DNA of 64,000 nucleotides, from positions 34,081 through 98,080 of the forward strand of contig JAFXTD010000062.1 in assembly GCA_017535925.1 (NCBI GenBank), written 5' to 3'. Origin of the DNA: Selenomonadaceae bacterium. Its GTDB lineage: Bacteria; Bacillota; Negativicutes; Selenomonadales; Selenomonadaceae. Of the stretch, positions 8,402 to 20,000 are shown piece after piece. The stretch's first letter is position 1. Each line of letters begins with the position of its first letter. A program made the position numbers and the translations under genes. The notes under the pieces were generated by a model. It was not told the DNA's origin. It made no database searches and was given only the letters and a program-made list of their open reading frames with translations.

Positions 8402-9592
8402 ATGGGAAAATTAATCGTGCATCAAGAAAAGGTGCAAGACATTGCCTCGCTTATAAAAATTTGTCCGTTCGGAGCTATGGAAGAGAAAGCCGGCAAAATC
8501 GAAATCAATTCTGCCTGCCGCCTCTGCAAACTCTGCATCAAAAGAGGCAAGGGCGTTTTTGAGTTCGTCGAAGAGTCAACCGCCGAAATTGATAAATCTG
8601 CTTGGCGAGGCATTGCGGTTTATGTTGACCACGTGAACGGAAAAATTCATCCCGTCACTTACGAACTTATCGGTAAGGCGCGCGAACTTGCCGCCAAAAT
8701 CAATCAGCCCGTGTACGCAATTTTTCTTGGCGAAGGTATCAATCAAAAGGCAGAGGAAATTCTTCATTACGGCGTTGAAAAAGTTTACACTTGCGACAAG
8801 AAGGAACTTCGCGCCTTTAACATTGAGAACTACACCACAGCTTTTGCGGCTTTTATAAATAAAATAAAGCCGGCTGCAATTTTGGTTGGAGCAACGCCCG
8901 TCGGCAGGCAACTTGCGCCCAGAGTGGCGGCTCATTTTCATACGGGACTGACCGCCGATTGCACAATCCTCGACATTCACGAAAACACTGACCTCGTTCA
9001 AATTCGCCCGGCATTCGGCGGAAATATCATGGCGGAAATTCTCACACCCAATCACCGCCCGCAAATGGCAACCGTTCGCTACAAAATCATGGACGCGCCA
9101 AAACGCAACGACGAAATTTCCGGCAGTATCGAGCCGTTGGAATTGGACGCCGCAAAATTCACGAGCAAAGTTGAAGTTTTGAGCGTAACAAAAAAGCCGA
9201 AGGAAATCGGCATTGAAAACGCTGATGTGTTGGTTGTGGCAGGTCGCGGCGTGAAGAAAAAGGAAGACTTGAAACTCATTCGCGAGCTTGCCGAAATTTT
9301 GAACGGCGATTTTGCTTGCACTCGACCTTTGGCTGAAAACGGCTGGTTGGAACCAAAGCGGCAAATCGGACTTTCGGGGCGCACCGTTCGCCCGAAGCTT
9401 ATCATAACTTGCGGCGTATCCGGCTCCGTTCAATTCGTGGCGGGCATGGAACATTCCGAAAAAATTTTCGCCATAAACAGTGACCCTAAGGCATCGATAT
9501 TCAAAGTTGCGAACTATGCCGTTGTCGGAGACCTTTACGAAATTATTCCGAAGCTGATTGAAAAAATAAAGTCGGGGAGGGGAATCGCATGA
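8402..9592 (+). CDS. etfA: Electron transfer flavoprotein alpha subunit with N-terminal Fe-S domain
   Basis: Predicted 396 residues, longer than plain EtfA (about 320). The first 60 residues hold four cysteines (ICPFGAM, then ACRLCKLC), enough for one 4Fe-4S cluster, as in bifurcating EtfA proteins of lactate dehydrogenase complexes. The C-terminal FAD domain shows [24 protein letters not shown] and [22 protein letters not shown], the typical EtfA block. GGGAGGAC lies before ATG 8402. The last codons overlap the dehydrogenase gene by four bases (ATGA). The cluster would pass electrons between ferredoxin and the Etf flavins. Confidence 0.92.
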   Translation: MGKLIVHQEKVQDIASLIKICPFGAMEEKAGKIEINSACRLCKLCIKRGKGVFEFVEESTAEIDKSAWRGIAVYVDHVNGKIHPVTYELIGKARELAAKINQPVYAIFLGEGINQKAEEILHYGVEKVYTCDKKELRAFNIENYTTAFAAFINKIKPAAILVGATPVGRQLAPRVAAHFHTGLTADCTILDIHENTDLVQIRPAFGGNIMAEILTPNHRPQMATVRYKIMDAPKRNDEISGSIEPLELDAAKFTSKVEVLSVTKKPKEIGIENADVLVVAGRGVKKKEDLKLIRELAEILNGDFACTRPLAENGWLEPKRQIGLSGRTVRPKLIITCGVSGSVQFVAGMEHSEKIFAINSDPKASIFKVANYAVVGDLYEIIPKLIEKIKSGRGIA

Positions 9593-10995
9593 GCAATTAC
9601 AAAACGGTGGACGAGAAAGATTTGGCGGTTATCGCAACGTTTCTTGACCGCGAGCGAATTCTTTGGAAAGACGAAATTAACGAGGAGTACAGCCACGACG
9701 AATTGACCGTTAAGCGTTCCTATCCCGATTTGGTGGCGCGTGTCATTTCGGCGCAAGAGGTTTCAAAAATTTTGTCATACGCCAACGAAAATAAAATTCC
9801 CGTGACGCCGCGAGGTGCAGGCACAGGTCTTGTCGGAGCCTCCGTTGCTGTCCAAAAAGGAATTATGATTGATACAACTTTAATGAATCATATCTTGGAA
9901 CTTGACGAGGAAAATTTGACGTTGACCGTTGAGCCGGGCGTTTTGATAATGACACTTCGCGCTTACGTTGAAGAGCACGGCTTTTTTTATCCGCCCGACC
10001 CCGGCGAAAAATCTGCGACAATCGGCGGCAACATAAGCACCAACGCGGGAGGCATGACCGCCGTAAAATATGGTGTCACGCGAGATTTTGTCCGCGCGCT
10101 TGAAGTTGTTTTGGCTGACGGAACCATCCTCGAACTCGGCGGCAAGGTCGTCAAAAACAGTTCGGGCTACGACTTGAAAAATATGATTATCGGTTCCGAA
10201 GGGACACTTGCTTTTATCACGAAAGCGATACTTCGTCTGATTCCGCTGCCCAAGTGCAATATCAGCCTGCTGATTCCCTTCCCGACTTTGGCGCAGGCGA
10301 TTCGAACCGTGCCGCTTATCATTAAATCAAAAGCCGTGCCCACTGCGATTGAATTTATGGAGCGGGAAGTCATTTTGGATGCGGAAGAATATTTGGGCAA
10401 GAAGTTCCCCGACAATCAGGCGAACGCTTATCTGTTGTTGAAGTTCGACGGCAACACCAAAGAAGAAATTGCCAAGTACTATGATGACGTTGCAAAAATT
10501 TGTCTTGAGCAAGGCGCGATTGATTTGCTGATAGCCGACACCGAGGAACGCAGCAATCCCGTTTGGAAAACACGCGGCGCATTTTTGGAGGCAATCAAGG
10601 CAAGCACGACCATGATGGATGAAGTTGATGTGGTTGTCCCTCGCAATCGCGTAAATGATTTTGTGGAGTTCGTTCATGATTTGCGCGAGGAAATCGGCAT
10701 TCGGATAAAATCTTTCGGTCACGCCGGCGACGGAAATTTACACGTCTACATTTTAAGAGATGACTTGTCGGAAGATAAATGGCACGAGCTTATGAACGCG
10801 GCAATGAATCGCATGTACGAAAAAGCCCGCGAGTTGAAAGGACAAGTTTCCGGCGAACACGGCATCGGTTTGGTCAAGCAACCGTATCTGAAAGAATCTT
10901 TGCCCGCGACGAGTTTGAATATAATGCGCGGCGTGAAAAAAGTTTTCGACCCGAATAACATTTTGAATCCCGGCAAAATTTATTGTGCACATTAA
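9589..10995 (+). CDS. FAD-linked lactate dehydrogenase (LctD/GlcD-type)
   Basis: Predicted 468 residues. It oxidises lactate to pyruvate on FAD and passes the electrons to EtfAB. The FAD_binding_4 domain shows [47 protein letters not shown] and [14 protein letters not shown]. The C-terminal FAD-oxidase domain shows [15 protein letters not shown] and [14 protein letters not shown]. The start ATG 9589 overlaps the EtfA stop and has GGGGAGGGG upstream. Glycolate oxidase GlcD is in the same family; the neighbours EtfB, EtfA and lactate racemase make lactate the likely substrate. Confidence 0.88.
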   Translation: MSNYKTVDEKDLAVIATFLDRERILWKDEINEEYSHDELTVKRSYPDLVARVISAQEVSKILSYANENKIPVTPRGAGTGLVGASVAVQKGIMIDTTLMNHILELDEENLTLTVEPGVLIMTLRAYVEEHGFFYPPDPGEKSATIGGNISTNAGGMTAVKYGVTRDFVRALEVVLADGTILELGGKVVKNSSGYDLKNMIIGSEGTLAFITKAILRLIPLPKCNISLLIPFPTLAQAIRTVPLIIKSKAVPTAIEFMEREVILDAEEYLGKKFPDNQANAYLLLKFDGNTKEEIAKYYDDVAKICLEQGAIDLLIADTEERSNPVWKTRGAFLEAIKASTTMMDEVDVVVPRNRVNDFVEFVHDLREEIGIRIKSFGHAGDGNLHVYILRDDLSEDKWHELMNAAMNRMYEKARELKGQVSGEHGIGLVKQPYLKESLPATSLNIMRGVKKVFDPNNILNPGKIYCAH

Positions 10996-11015
10996 CTTGG
11001 AAAGCAGGAATGATT

Positions 11016-12284
11016 ATGAAAACGAAAATTCCCTATCACAAAACCCACATTTCGATTGAGATACCCGACGAAAATTTTGTCTGCACTCTTGAACCTCATT
11101 CGGAAAATTTTAAAGTGAACGGCACCGAGCAGGAAATTGTTGAAAGGGCAATGGATAATCCTATCGGCTCAAAATCGCTTGAGGAACTTGTGCAAGGCAA
11201 GCGGCGCATGGTCATTATCTCAAGCGACCACACCCGCCCCATTCCGAGTCATGTGACTATGCCGATTATCCTTCGGCGCATTCGAAAAGCGAATCCCGAT
11301 ATTAAAATCACTATCCTGATTGCAACGGGATTTCATCGCCCGACTACAAAGCAAGAACTCATTGACCGTTACGGTGAGGAAATTGTCGCGAAAGAAAATA
11401 TCGTGGTGCATCGCTCCCGTGATGACGAAATGGCTGACTTGGGAAGATTGCCTTCGGGCGGCAAGCTCCTCTTGAATAAAGTTGCAATCGACACCGACCT
11501 TTTGATAGCGGAAGGTTTTATCGAGGCGCATTTATTCGCAGGATTTTCCGGCGGCAGAAAATCAATCTTGCCCGGCATTGCCTCTGCGACCACCGTCATG
11601 GCGAATCATTGCAGTGAATTTATTGCCAGCCCTCACGCCCGCACGGGTATTCTTGAAAATAATCCGATTCATAAAGATATGCTTTATGCCGCCGCGCAAG
11701 CAAAGTTGGCTTTCATACTCAACGTAGTCATAAATTCAAAAAAAGAAGTCATCGCCGCCTTTGCGGGTGACTCTGAAAAAGCTCATGTTAAAGGTTGCGA
11801 ATTCGTTTTGAACATGTCGCAAGTGAAAAAAAATCCGACCGACATTGTTATCACGACCAACGGCGGCTATCCCTTAGACCAAAATATTTATCAAGCCGTA
11901 AAAGGCATGACGGCAGCGGAAGCCAATTGCAAGACGGGCGGCGTTATCATAATGGTTGCGGGCTTGATTGACGGGCACGGCGGCGAATCTTTCTTTAAAA
12001 TGGTTACGGAAGCTCAAAGCCCTCAAAAACTCTTGGAAGAAATTTCACATGTTCCTCGCAACGAGACAAAGCCCGACCAATGGGAGGCTCAACTCTTCTG
12101 CCGCATTTTAAGTAAATGCAAAGTCATCATGGTAACGGATATGTGCGACGAAAAATTGATAACGGAAATGCACATGGAACACGCAAAAACTTTTGACGAG
12201 GCACTCAAGCGCGCCTTCGAAATAAAAGGAAAAGACGCTACGGTTTCGCTTATTCCCGACGGCGTTTCCGTCATTGTACGTTGA
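11016..12284 (+). CDS. larA: Nickel-pincer lactate racemase LarA
   Basis: Predicted 422 residues. LarA interconverts D- and L-lactate with the nickel-pincer nucleotide cofactor. Visible residues match Lactiplantibacillus plantarum LarA: DHTRPIP at 71-77, ATGFHRP with His107, then AHLFAGFSGGRK with His172 and Lys182, and His198 in MANH. The spacing His-10-Lys-16-His equals that of His174, Lys184 and His200 in the reference, so the site that binds cofactor covalently and removes protons is intact. AGGA lies 6 bases before ATG 11016. As the last gene of the operon it would turn either lactate enantiomer into the form LctD uses. LarB, LarC and LarE, needed to make the cofactor, are not in the window. 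Confidence 0.9.
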   Translation: MKTKIPYHKTHISIEIPDENFVCTLEPHSENFKVNGTEQEIVERAMDNPIGSKSLEELVQGKRRMVIISSDHTRPIPSHVTMPIILRRIRKANPDIKITILIATGFHRPTTKQELIDRYGEEIVAKENIVVHRSRDDEMADLGRLPSGGKLLLNKVAIDTDLLIAEGFIEAHLFAGFSGGRKSILPGIASATTVMANHCSEFIASPHARTGILENNPIHKDMLYAAAQAKLAFILNVVINSKKEVIAAFAGDSEKAHVKGCEFVLNMSQVKKNPTDIVITTNGGYPLDQNIYQAVKGMTAAEANCKTGGVIIMVAGLIDGHGGESFFKMVTEAQSPQKLLEEISHVPRNETKPDQWEAQLFCRILSKCKVIMVTDMCDEKLITEMHMEHAKTFDEALKRAFEIKGKDATVSLIPDGVSVIVR

Positions 12285-12293
12285 AAAATTCCG

Positions 12294-13973
12294 TCAACCA
12301 TCGTAACCAAGTTTGCGCGCTTTGTCGAAGTCGTTTTGCGCTTTGGTCTCGTCGCCCATTAACAGATAAATTTTTCCGCGATTGTGATAGAGCCAACCTT
12401 CGGGCGAAAGTTTAATTGCCTTGTCCATATCGGCAAGTGCTTCCTCATAACGTTTCAAGCCTGCATACGCGCCTGCACGAGTGTCAAAAAAATTTGCTTC
12501 ATTGGGTTTGAGTTCGAGGGCTTTGTTTGCGTCAAGCAATGCCTCCTCAAATTTTCCGATTTGACAATAAGACCATGCTCGCCCGTTGTAAGCATCGGCG
12601 TAATTCGCGTCAAGCTCAATCGCTCGTCCGTAATCGACAACGGCCTCATCCCAACGCTTGAGTCGACCGTAAGCAATCGCTCGATTCAAATACGGCCATG
12701 AAAATTTCGGATTGAGCTCAATCGTTTTGTTATAGTCGGCAATCGCCTTCTCGTAATCTTTGAGCCGGTCATTGTAAATGTTCCCGCGATTGACCAAGAC
12801 AAATTGATTATCGGGATAAAGTTTGGCTGCTTCATTCAAAAGTTTCAATGCACCTTTAAAATCGCCGCGCTTATCGAGAGCCAATGCCTTATCAATAACT
12901 TTGTCGGCGTTTTCGTTTGACCACTTGAGATGCTCGGCGCGCCTGAGGTCTTCCGTTGCTTTTGAGTAATTCCCCAAAGCATTGAACGCCTTGCTGCGAT
13001 TTTCGTAAGCCTGTACGTAATTCGGCTTGAGTTCTATTGCTTTATCATAGTCGGCAATCGCCTCTTGCATCAAGTTCAGCCAAGACTTTGCCGCCCCACG
13101 ATTGTTCCAAGCGACTGCATATTTCGGATTCAACTCGATAACTTTGTTGTATTCCTTAATTGCCGAGTCGTATTTTTTTTGCTGATTGTAAGTCCAACCG
13201 CGCCCGAAGTAAGGCAATTCCGAATCGGGATTCAACTCCGACGCTTTGTCGAAATCAGCCAGTGCCTCCGTGTACTTTTTTTCCTCAATATAAGCCCAAC
13301 CTCGATTGTGCCACGCCAAAGCATTTTCGGGATTTAATTCAATCGCTTCGGAAAAAAATTTCTCCGCACGTTTATGGTCGCCCTCGTCACGGCATTTATT
13401 GCCCTCGCGCAATTTCAAATTCGAAAGGAAAACTTTATCCTCCTCGACGATTTGCCGAGCTATCAATTCTTTTTCTTCGACAGTCGCAGCCAAAACATAT
13501 TCTTGCTTGAGCGTATCCAGCTTTTTATATTCTTGCTCCTCTTGTTGACGAATTGCTTTTTCATTGGCGAAGAGCATTGCCATTTCTTCAGCGTCTTTAT
13601 TCAAAAATTTTTCTACGTCGTCATCATTTATATCCGCATGCACCGTCGCACGAATTACAAAGCCCTTGTTATCCGAAAGAGGAATAATGTCGTAATTGCT
13701 TTCGACTACACGCATGACCGCGCCGGACAAGGTGATAATTTCGTCTTCAATCAGTTTCGTGTTCACCATTCTAGAAAATGTACGAATGTACAGACCTGCT
13801 TTTTCGCAAGCGTCTCTCAAGGCTCTTTGGTGTGCTCTTTCGCGAGCCACATTTATATTTTCAACCGCACCCAATACATAATATTCGTCTGTTCCTTCGT
13901 AAGTTTGAACTTCAGCCTTGACACTCAACACACTCAAACAAAGCACAAGCAACACTGTCAAAAATTTTTTCAT
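12294..13973 (-). CDS. Exported TPR-repeat protein with LPP20/FlgT-like N-terminal domain
   Basis: Predicted 559 residues. A signal peptide (MKKFLTVLLVLCLSVLSVKA, cleavage after VKA) is followed by a domain of about 120 residues (ARERAHQRALRDACEKAGLY, then VIRATVHADI) resembling LPP20/FlgT-type exported domains. A short coiled segment leads to about ten tetratricopeptide repeats from residue 190 on (AEKFFSEAIELNPENALAW, AIADYDKAIELKPNYVQAY and so on). TPRs bind partner proteins; the site would be the periplasm or outer surface. The gene lies 40 bases after the giant repeat gene on the same strand with no visible terminator between, so they may be co-transcribed. It converges with larA, only 9 bases between stops. 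A shorter gene of the same design lies at 30278-31396. Confidence 0.8.
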   Translation of the reverse strand: MKKFLTVLLVLCLSVLSVKAEVQTYEGTDEYYVLGAVENINVARERAHQRALRDACEKAGLYIRTFSRMVNTKLIEDEIITLSGAVMRVVESNYDIIPLSDNKGFVIRATVHADINDDDVEKFLNKDAEEMAMLFANEKAIRQQEEQEYKKLDTLKQEYVLAATVEEKELIARQIVEEDKVFLSNLKLREGNKCRDEGDHKRAEKFFSEAIELNPENALAWHNRGWAYIEEKKYTEALADFDKASELNPDSELPYFGRGWTYNQQKKYDSAIKEYNKVIELNPKYAVAWNNRGAAKSWLNLMQEAIADYDKAIELKPNYVQAYENRSKAFNALGNYSKATEDLRRAEHLKWSNENADKVIDKALALDKRGDFKGALKLLNEAAKLYPDNQFVLVNRGNIYNDRLKDYEKAIADYNKTIELNPKFSWPYLNRAIAYGRLKRWDEAVVDYGRAIELDANYADAYNGRAWSYCQIGKFEEALLDANKALELKPNEANFFDTRAGAYAGLKRYEEALADMDKAIKLSPEGWLYHNRGKIYLLMGDETKAQNDFDKARKLGYDG

Positions 13974-14013
13974 AAATCACACCGCCTCAAATGAAAAAGC
14001 TCATAGAAAAATT

Positions 14014-17000
14014 TCAAGTGGAATGTTTGAAATGCCAAACGGAGTCGGCAAAAACGACTGCCCCGCTTTCACTCTCGGAACTTTGTATCGTAACAGTATT
14101 GCCCGTTTTGAAGGAAAGAGTAATCATATCGTCGCTCTTATCTATTTTCATTATGTCGTTGAGAGTCACGTCGCTTAATTGAACCTCGTCCGACGAAGAT
14201 ACATTTAAAAACAAATCCGAGCCTTGATTCTTGCCGCCGATAAAAACATCTTCACCGCCGCCGCCGATTAATGTATCGGAAACAAAACTGTTGCCGCCCC
14301 AAAGTTGTGAATTGCCATCGCCGGCATAAATCGCATCCTCGCCGTCCGAACCGTTGATAATTTCAAAGCCCTCAAGACCTCTGCCGTCAATAACGCCCGG
14401 TGTCGTCGCCGCATACACTTTCAGAAAAGCATAAGCGTTGCTGTCGAGAAGGCTGATAAATTTATCCGTTGCATTTTCAATTACGAGCGTGCCCGTTGAG
14501 GAATGCACCAAGAAATTGCCGCTATCGTCGAAAGTCGAATCTATGTACGTTTCGTCGAAAAGAATGTTCTCGCCCGATTGATAGCCTGAAATGATTTGGT
14601 CGTTGCCTCTGTAAATGTAATGCACGGGATATTGTTGTGAACTCGTCGTTGTTATTCCCGCTTTTTCGCCAATCACGACCTCGACCGCTTGATTTTCTGA
14701 ATCAAAACTTTGAGCGTAAAATTGCGTTGCTTTGGAAGATACGCCGGATTTTTCTCCGATATAGTTGCCGTTACTGTTGCCGCCGAAAGAATTGCCGCCA
14801 TTTCCGCTGTTGTTTGAATTGCCGTTGGAAGACACATTGCCTGAAGAACCGCTTGCCGATTTCCCGCCTGAAGCATCAGAGCCTCTGCCTTCGCTGCTTG
14901 AAGTGCCTCCTTGACTTGAAAGACCGCCGTTACTGTTGCCGCCGTTTCCGCTGCTGCTTCCGTTGCCTGAAGAACTGTTGCCGCCATTTCCGCTGTTGCT
15001 TGAATTGCCGCCCGAAGTGCCCGACTCGCCCAGTATAAAGAAACCGCCCTCGAAGTTCGGAATGAATATGTATCCTCTTACGTTGTCGGGGTCGCCGTCG
15101 CCGAAAATTAATACGAATAAATCATTGCCGCTCCTAATCGTCTGATAGCTTTCAGCCAAAATATTCAAGGTGTCGTCTTTGCCGAAACCCCAAATGGTAT
15201 CGTTGCCGTCGCCCAAAGAATATCGGATAAAACTATTTTTGGAGCTGCTCGACAAACTTATTTGATCGTCACCTTTGCCGCTGATGATTGTGACATTCGA
15301 ACCGTAGTTGGTAATTGAATCATTGCCCAAGCCGCCAAGAATTGTAACCAAATTTCCATAGTTCCAAATGACATCATTGCCCTGCGTTCCCGTGACAGAT
15401 ACAGACTCTTTGGAGTTAAAAATATTTTCACCGAGTTCAAGCGGACTATCGGAAGTGAATTCGAATGAATCAATTAAACTGATCGTCTTGCCTTTGGCGT
15501 CCTTGACGGTAAGAGAATCTGCGCCGATATTAAAAACGGCATCCGAACCGACGAGAGAAGCATTGGAAATTTTTCCTGTGGCTATTTCAATCGTATCTTC
15601 GTCTGTAGTGAAGTCGCCGATAACGTCATTGCCTTCCTCGCAGATAAAAACATCTTTGCCTGCGCCGCCCCAAAGCGAATCATTGCCTTCGCCGCCTTTT
15701 AAAGTGTCGTTGCCCGCGCCGCCGCTTATCGTGTTGGCAAGCTCGTTGCCGATAATTGTGAGGTCATTGGAAACAGAGGAGGCGTCGATAGTTTCAATTT
15801 TGTCTTTGCAATAGGAAACTCTGCTGTCGGTTGTCACGTCGAAAAAGTCTTCATGAAAATTAGGCAAGAGCGTTACGCCCGTGCCCTCCTCGTTTACGAT
15901 TAAAACCTCTTCAGGATAGACAAGCTCGCTGCCGTCGGCGTCAAAGTAAGTGATAACTTTGTCTTTGGCATTCAAGACGGTAATCGTGCCCTTCTTGTTG
16001 CCGGAGCTGACCGTGAAGATAACGTCGTTCCCTTTGTCCGCGATGCTGATTGTGCCACTCTCGATGCTGATTTTATCGGTCTCGGAGTAATTGGCGATTG
16101 TGTCGTCGCCGTCACCCACATTGTAAATAAAAATATATGTGCCGTCGCTGCTCGTCAAAATATCATTGTCTTTGCCACCCGTAACGGTAACTTCGGAACC
16201 GCTTAAAGAAAAAGAATCATCACCGGAGCCGCCTATCACAGCCGCGTTGTCAGCTGAAATGTTAAAATTGTCATCTTCGTCAGAGCCGTTGAAAGTCTTC
16301 TTATTCATGTCACCCGTCAGCTCAACGATATATGCACCGTCATTAGACTTCAGGGAAGAATTTTCACCGAGTACTGTGGAAGTGAGAGTGAGGACTTTAT
16401 CAACGGGCGTAGGAAGCGAAACATTTTCAGCCAGCCCGCCCAAAATAATTTGCGGCGCGCCGGTAATTTTTTCGCTGTAAACAATTTCATTATTAACGAC
16501 ATTGTAACCTGCAGAAGTCGATTCTGTTTGATACGTTGCAATATCATTATCGAAAGTCCAACCTGCCGGGGTTGTTGTTGATTTTGGAACATCTTCGCCC
16601 AGTTCAAGCGTGTAACCTTCACTTATTGTCACCGTCTCTTGGTTCAGTGATTCGTTCCCGACCGTCACTTTTTTATTTGTCAAGTCTATGTCAAGTCCGT
16701 CAACCGTTTTTACTCCGTTGACCGTTACCAGTGTTTCCCCGCCGCTTGATTCGACATAATTTATTTCGTTTTCTTCGAGGGTATAGCCGCTTGAATTTGT
16801 TTCTGTTTTGTAACTCGCTACTTCATTTTCTATAGTCCAACCCGCTGAGGTCGTTGTTGTCTTCGGGACTTCTTCGCCCAGTTCAAGCGTGTAACCTTCG
16901 CTTATCGTCACCTTCTCTTCTTTCAGCGATTCGTTACCGACCGTAACTTTTTTATTTGTCAAGTCTATATCAAGTCCGTCAACCGTTTTTACTCCGTTGA

Positions 17001-20000
17001 CTGAAACTAAAATTTCCCCGCCGCTTGATTCGACATAATTTATTTCGTTTTCTTCGAGGGTGTAGCCGTTCGATATTGATTCTGTTTTGTAACTTGCTAC
17101 GTTGTTGTCGATAGCCCAGCCCGCCGAGGTCGTTGTTGTCTTCGGAACATCTTCGCCCAGTTCAAGCGTGTAACCTTCACTGATTGTCACCGTCTCTTGG
17201 TTCAGCGATTCGTTCCCGACTGTTACTTTTTTATTAGCCGTATCTATTTCCAAAGCGTCAACCGTTTTTACTCCGTTGACTGAAACTAAAGTTTCCCCGC
17301 CGCTTTCAACCACATAATTTATTTCGTTATCTTCGAGGGTGTAGCCACTGGAAATTGTTTCTGTTTTGTAACTCGCTACGTTATTATCAATAGTCCAGCC
17401 CGCTGAAGTCGTTGTTGACTTCGGGACATCTTCGCCCAGTTCAAGCGTGTAACCTTCACTGATTGTCACCGTCTCTTGGTTCAGTGATTCGTTCCCGACC
17501 GTCACTTTTTTATTTGTCAAGTCTATGTCAAGTCCGTCAACCGTTTTTACTCCGTTGACTGAAACTAAAGTTTCCCCGCCGCTTGATTCGACATAATTTA
17601 TTTCGTTTTCTTCGAGGGTATAGCCGCTTGAATTTGTTTCTGTTTTGTAACTTGCTACGTTGTTTTCTATAGTCCAACCCGCTGAGGTCGTCGTTGACTT
17701 CGAGACTTCTTCGCCCAGTTCAAGCGTGTAACCCTCACTGATTGTCACCGTCTCTTCTTTCAGCGATTCGTTACCGACTGTTACTTTTTTGTTTTCCGTG
17801 TCTATTTCCAAAGCAGCAGTCGTTTTTACGCCGCTGACTGTTACTAAAGTTTCTCCGCCGCTTGATACCACATATTTTATTTCATTATCTTCGAGGGTGT
17901 AGCCGCTTGTTGTTGACTCCTTTTTGTAACTCGCTACTTCATTTTCTATAGTCCAACCCGCCTGGGTCGTTGTTGACTTCGGAACATCTTCGCCCAACTC
18001 AAGCGTGTAACCTTCGCTTATCGTTACTTTTTCTTGATTGAGTGAATCGTTCCCGACTGTAACTTTTTTGTTGTCCGTGTCTATTTCCAAAGCGGCAATC
18101 GTTTTTACTCCGCTCACTGTCACCAGAGTTTCCCCGCCGCTTGATTCGACATAATTTATTTCATTTTCTTCGAGAGTGTAGCCGCTTGTCTTTAATTCTC
18201 TTTTGTAACTTGCTACGTTATTTTCTATAGTCCAACCCGCCGACGTCGTCGTTGATTTCGGAACATCCTCTCCAAGCTCAAGTGTGTAACCTTCGCTTAT
18301 CGTTACCTTCTCTTGATTCAGCGAATCATTGCCGACTGTAACTTTTTTGTTGTCCGTGTCTACTTCCAAAGCGTCAATCGATTTTACTCCGCTCACTGAA
18401 ACTAAAATTTCTCCGCCGCTCGATTCGACATAATTTATTTCGTTTTCTTCGAGGGTGTAGCCACTGGAAATTGTTTCTGTTTTATAATTCGCTACGTTGT
18501 TGTCGATAGTCCAACCCGCAGGGGTCGTCGTTGTCTTCGGAACATCTTCGCCCAACTCAAGCGTGTAACCTTCGCTTATCGTTACCTTCTCTTGATTCAG
18601 CGAATCATTGCCGACTGTAACTTTTTTGTTTTCCGTGTCTACTTCCAAAGCGTCAATCGATTTTACGCCGCTCACTGAAACTAAAATTTCTCCGCCGCTC
18701 GATTCGACATAATTTATTTCGTTATCTTCGAGGGTGTAGCCACTGGAAATTGATTCTGTTTTATAATTCGCTACGTTGTTTTCTATAGTCCAACCCGCCG
18801 CCGTCGTCGTTGACTTCGGGACTTCTTCGCCCAACTCAAGCGTATAGCCTTCACTGATTGTTACTTTCTCTTGATTCAGTGAATCATTGCCGACCGTCAC
18901 TTTTTTATTTGTCAAATCAAATGTCAAGCCGGCTACCGATTTTACGCCGCTCACTGAAACTAAAGTTTCCCCGCCGTCGGTAGAAACATGGTGAGTTGTA
19001 TTGTCGCCGAGAGTATAAGAGATCGTTGTCGCAGCCGCTTTATAGCTTGCGACGTTGTCACTGAAAGTCCAACCTGCCGCTTCGACCTCTTTGACAAAAG
19101 TAATATCGCTGTTGACTGTGTATTCGTTGCCGTCAACGGTAATTGTCGCGCCGCTCTTGCAATAAGTCGTTTCGTCGATAGTGTAAGTCTCGGAGCCTTG
19201 AACCGTCATATCTTCGGGAACTGTGACTTTGTAAACCTGCGTGAGGTCGGGATAATTATTTTCGACAACGTTTTGAGCCGTCGCAAGCGTGTAAATTTCG
19301 TCAGCGTTTTTGAAGACGTAACAATTGTCGGAGTCTAAAGTCAACGTGCCGCCCTCAAGCGTTTGATTTGGTTCGCTAATCGTGCGGGTTATATTTTCGC
19401 CGAGATAGCCCGCTTTTGGTTTGAAGACAACTTCGCCGCGATAATAGCCGTTGTATTCCTCGCCGCTCAAATATTCGTAGCCTGCAGGCAATGTGACTGC
19501 GTAGTAAACGTCGTCCGTCAAGTCGTGGTCGGTGACGGTGTAAGTGCCGTTGTTCGCGCCCTTAACCGCCACGCCGTCATCAATCGTTATAGGGAGTTCC
19601 GTGCCCGCCTCGTAAAAATTTTTGTCGCCGATTTGAATTGGGTTGTCGAAGGAAATTTTAATCCCTCTCGCGTCTGCCGAATAAACGCGAATGCCGAAGT
19701 CGCCCGCATCTAAATTGCTGTGATAGTAGTTTGTGCCGTCGATTGGCCAATAGTCGTTGGTGTAGTTTCTTCCGATGACCCCGCCGACATAATCGCCGTC
19801 GCCCGTGACTTGCGCATCAATTTTGTTTATGCCGCTGATTTTGGCTGTACCGTTGTAACTGCTGTCAAAGCCGTTGTAGCCGACCAAGCCTCCAACATTG
19901 TCACTGCCGCTTACTGTGCCGATGAAAGTATTTTCACCGTCGATTATTGTTCCGCCGCCGGTATTGGTGCCGACAAGACCGCCAACACGGTTTGCTGTGC

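Noticed and set aside
12275..12310. Terminator between larA and the TPR gene
   Set aside because: GTTGA and TCAAC could pair around the two stops, but the 5-pair stem is weak and has no T run.
13374..13994. 206-codon frame antisense to the TPR protein signal-peptide end
   Set aside because: Opposite a gene with signal peptide and TPRs; composition shows a codon shadow.
16480..19075. CRISPR-like spacing in the repeat array
   Set aside because: The units are contiguous 279-bp coding repeats in one long frame, with no short palindromic repeat and no unique spacers.
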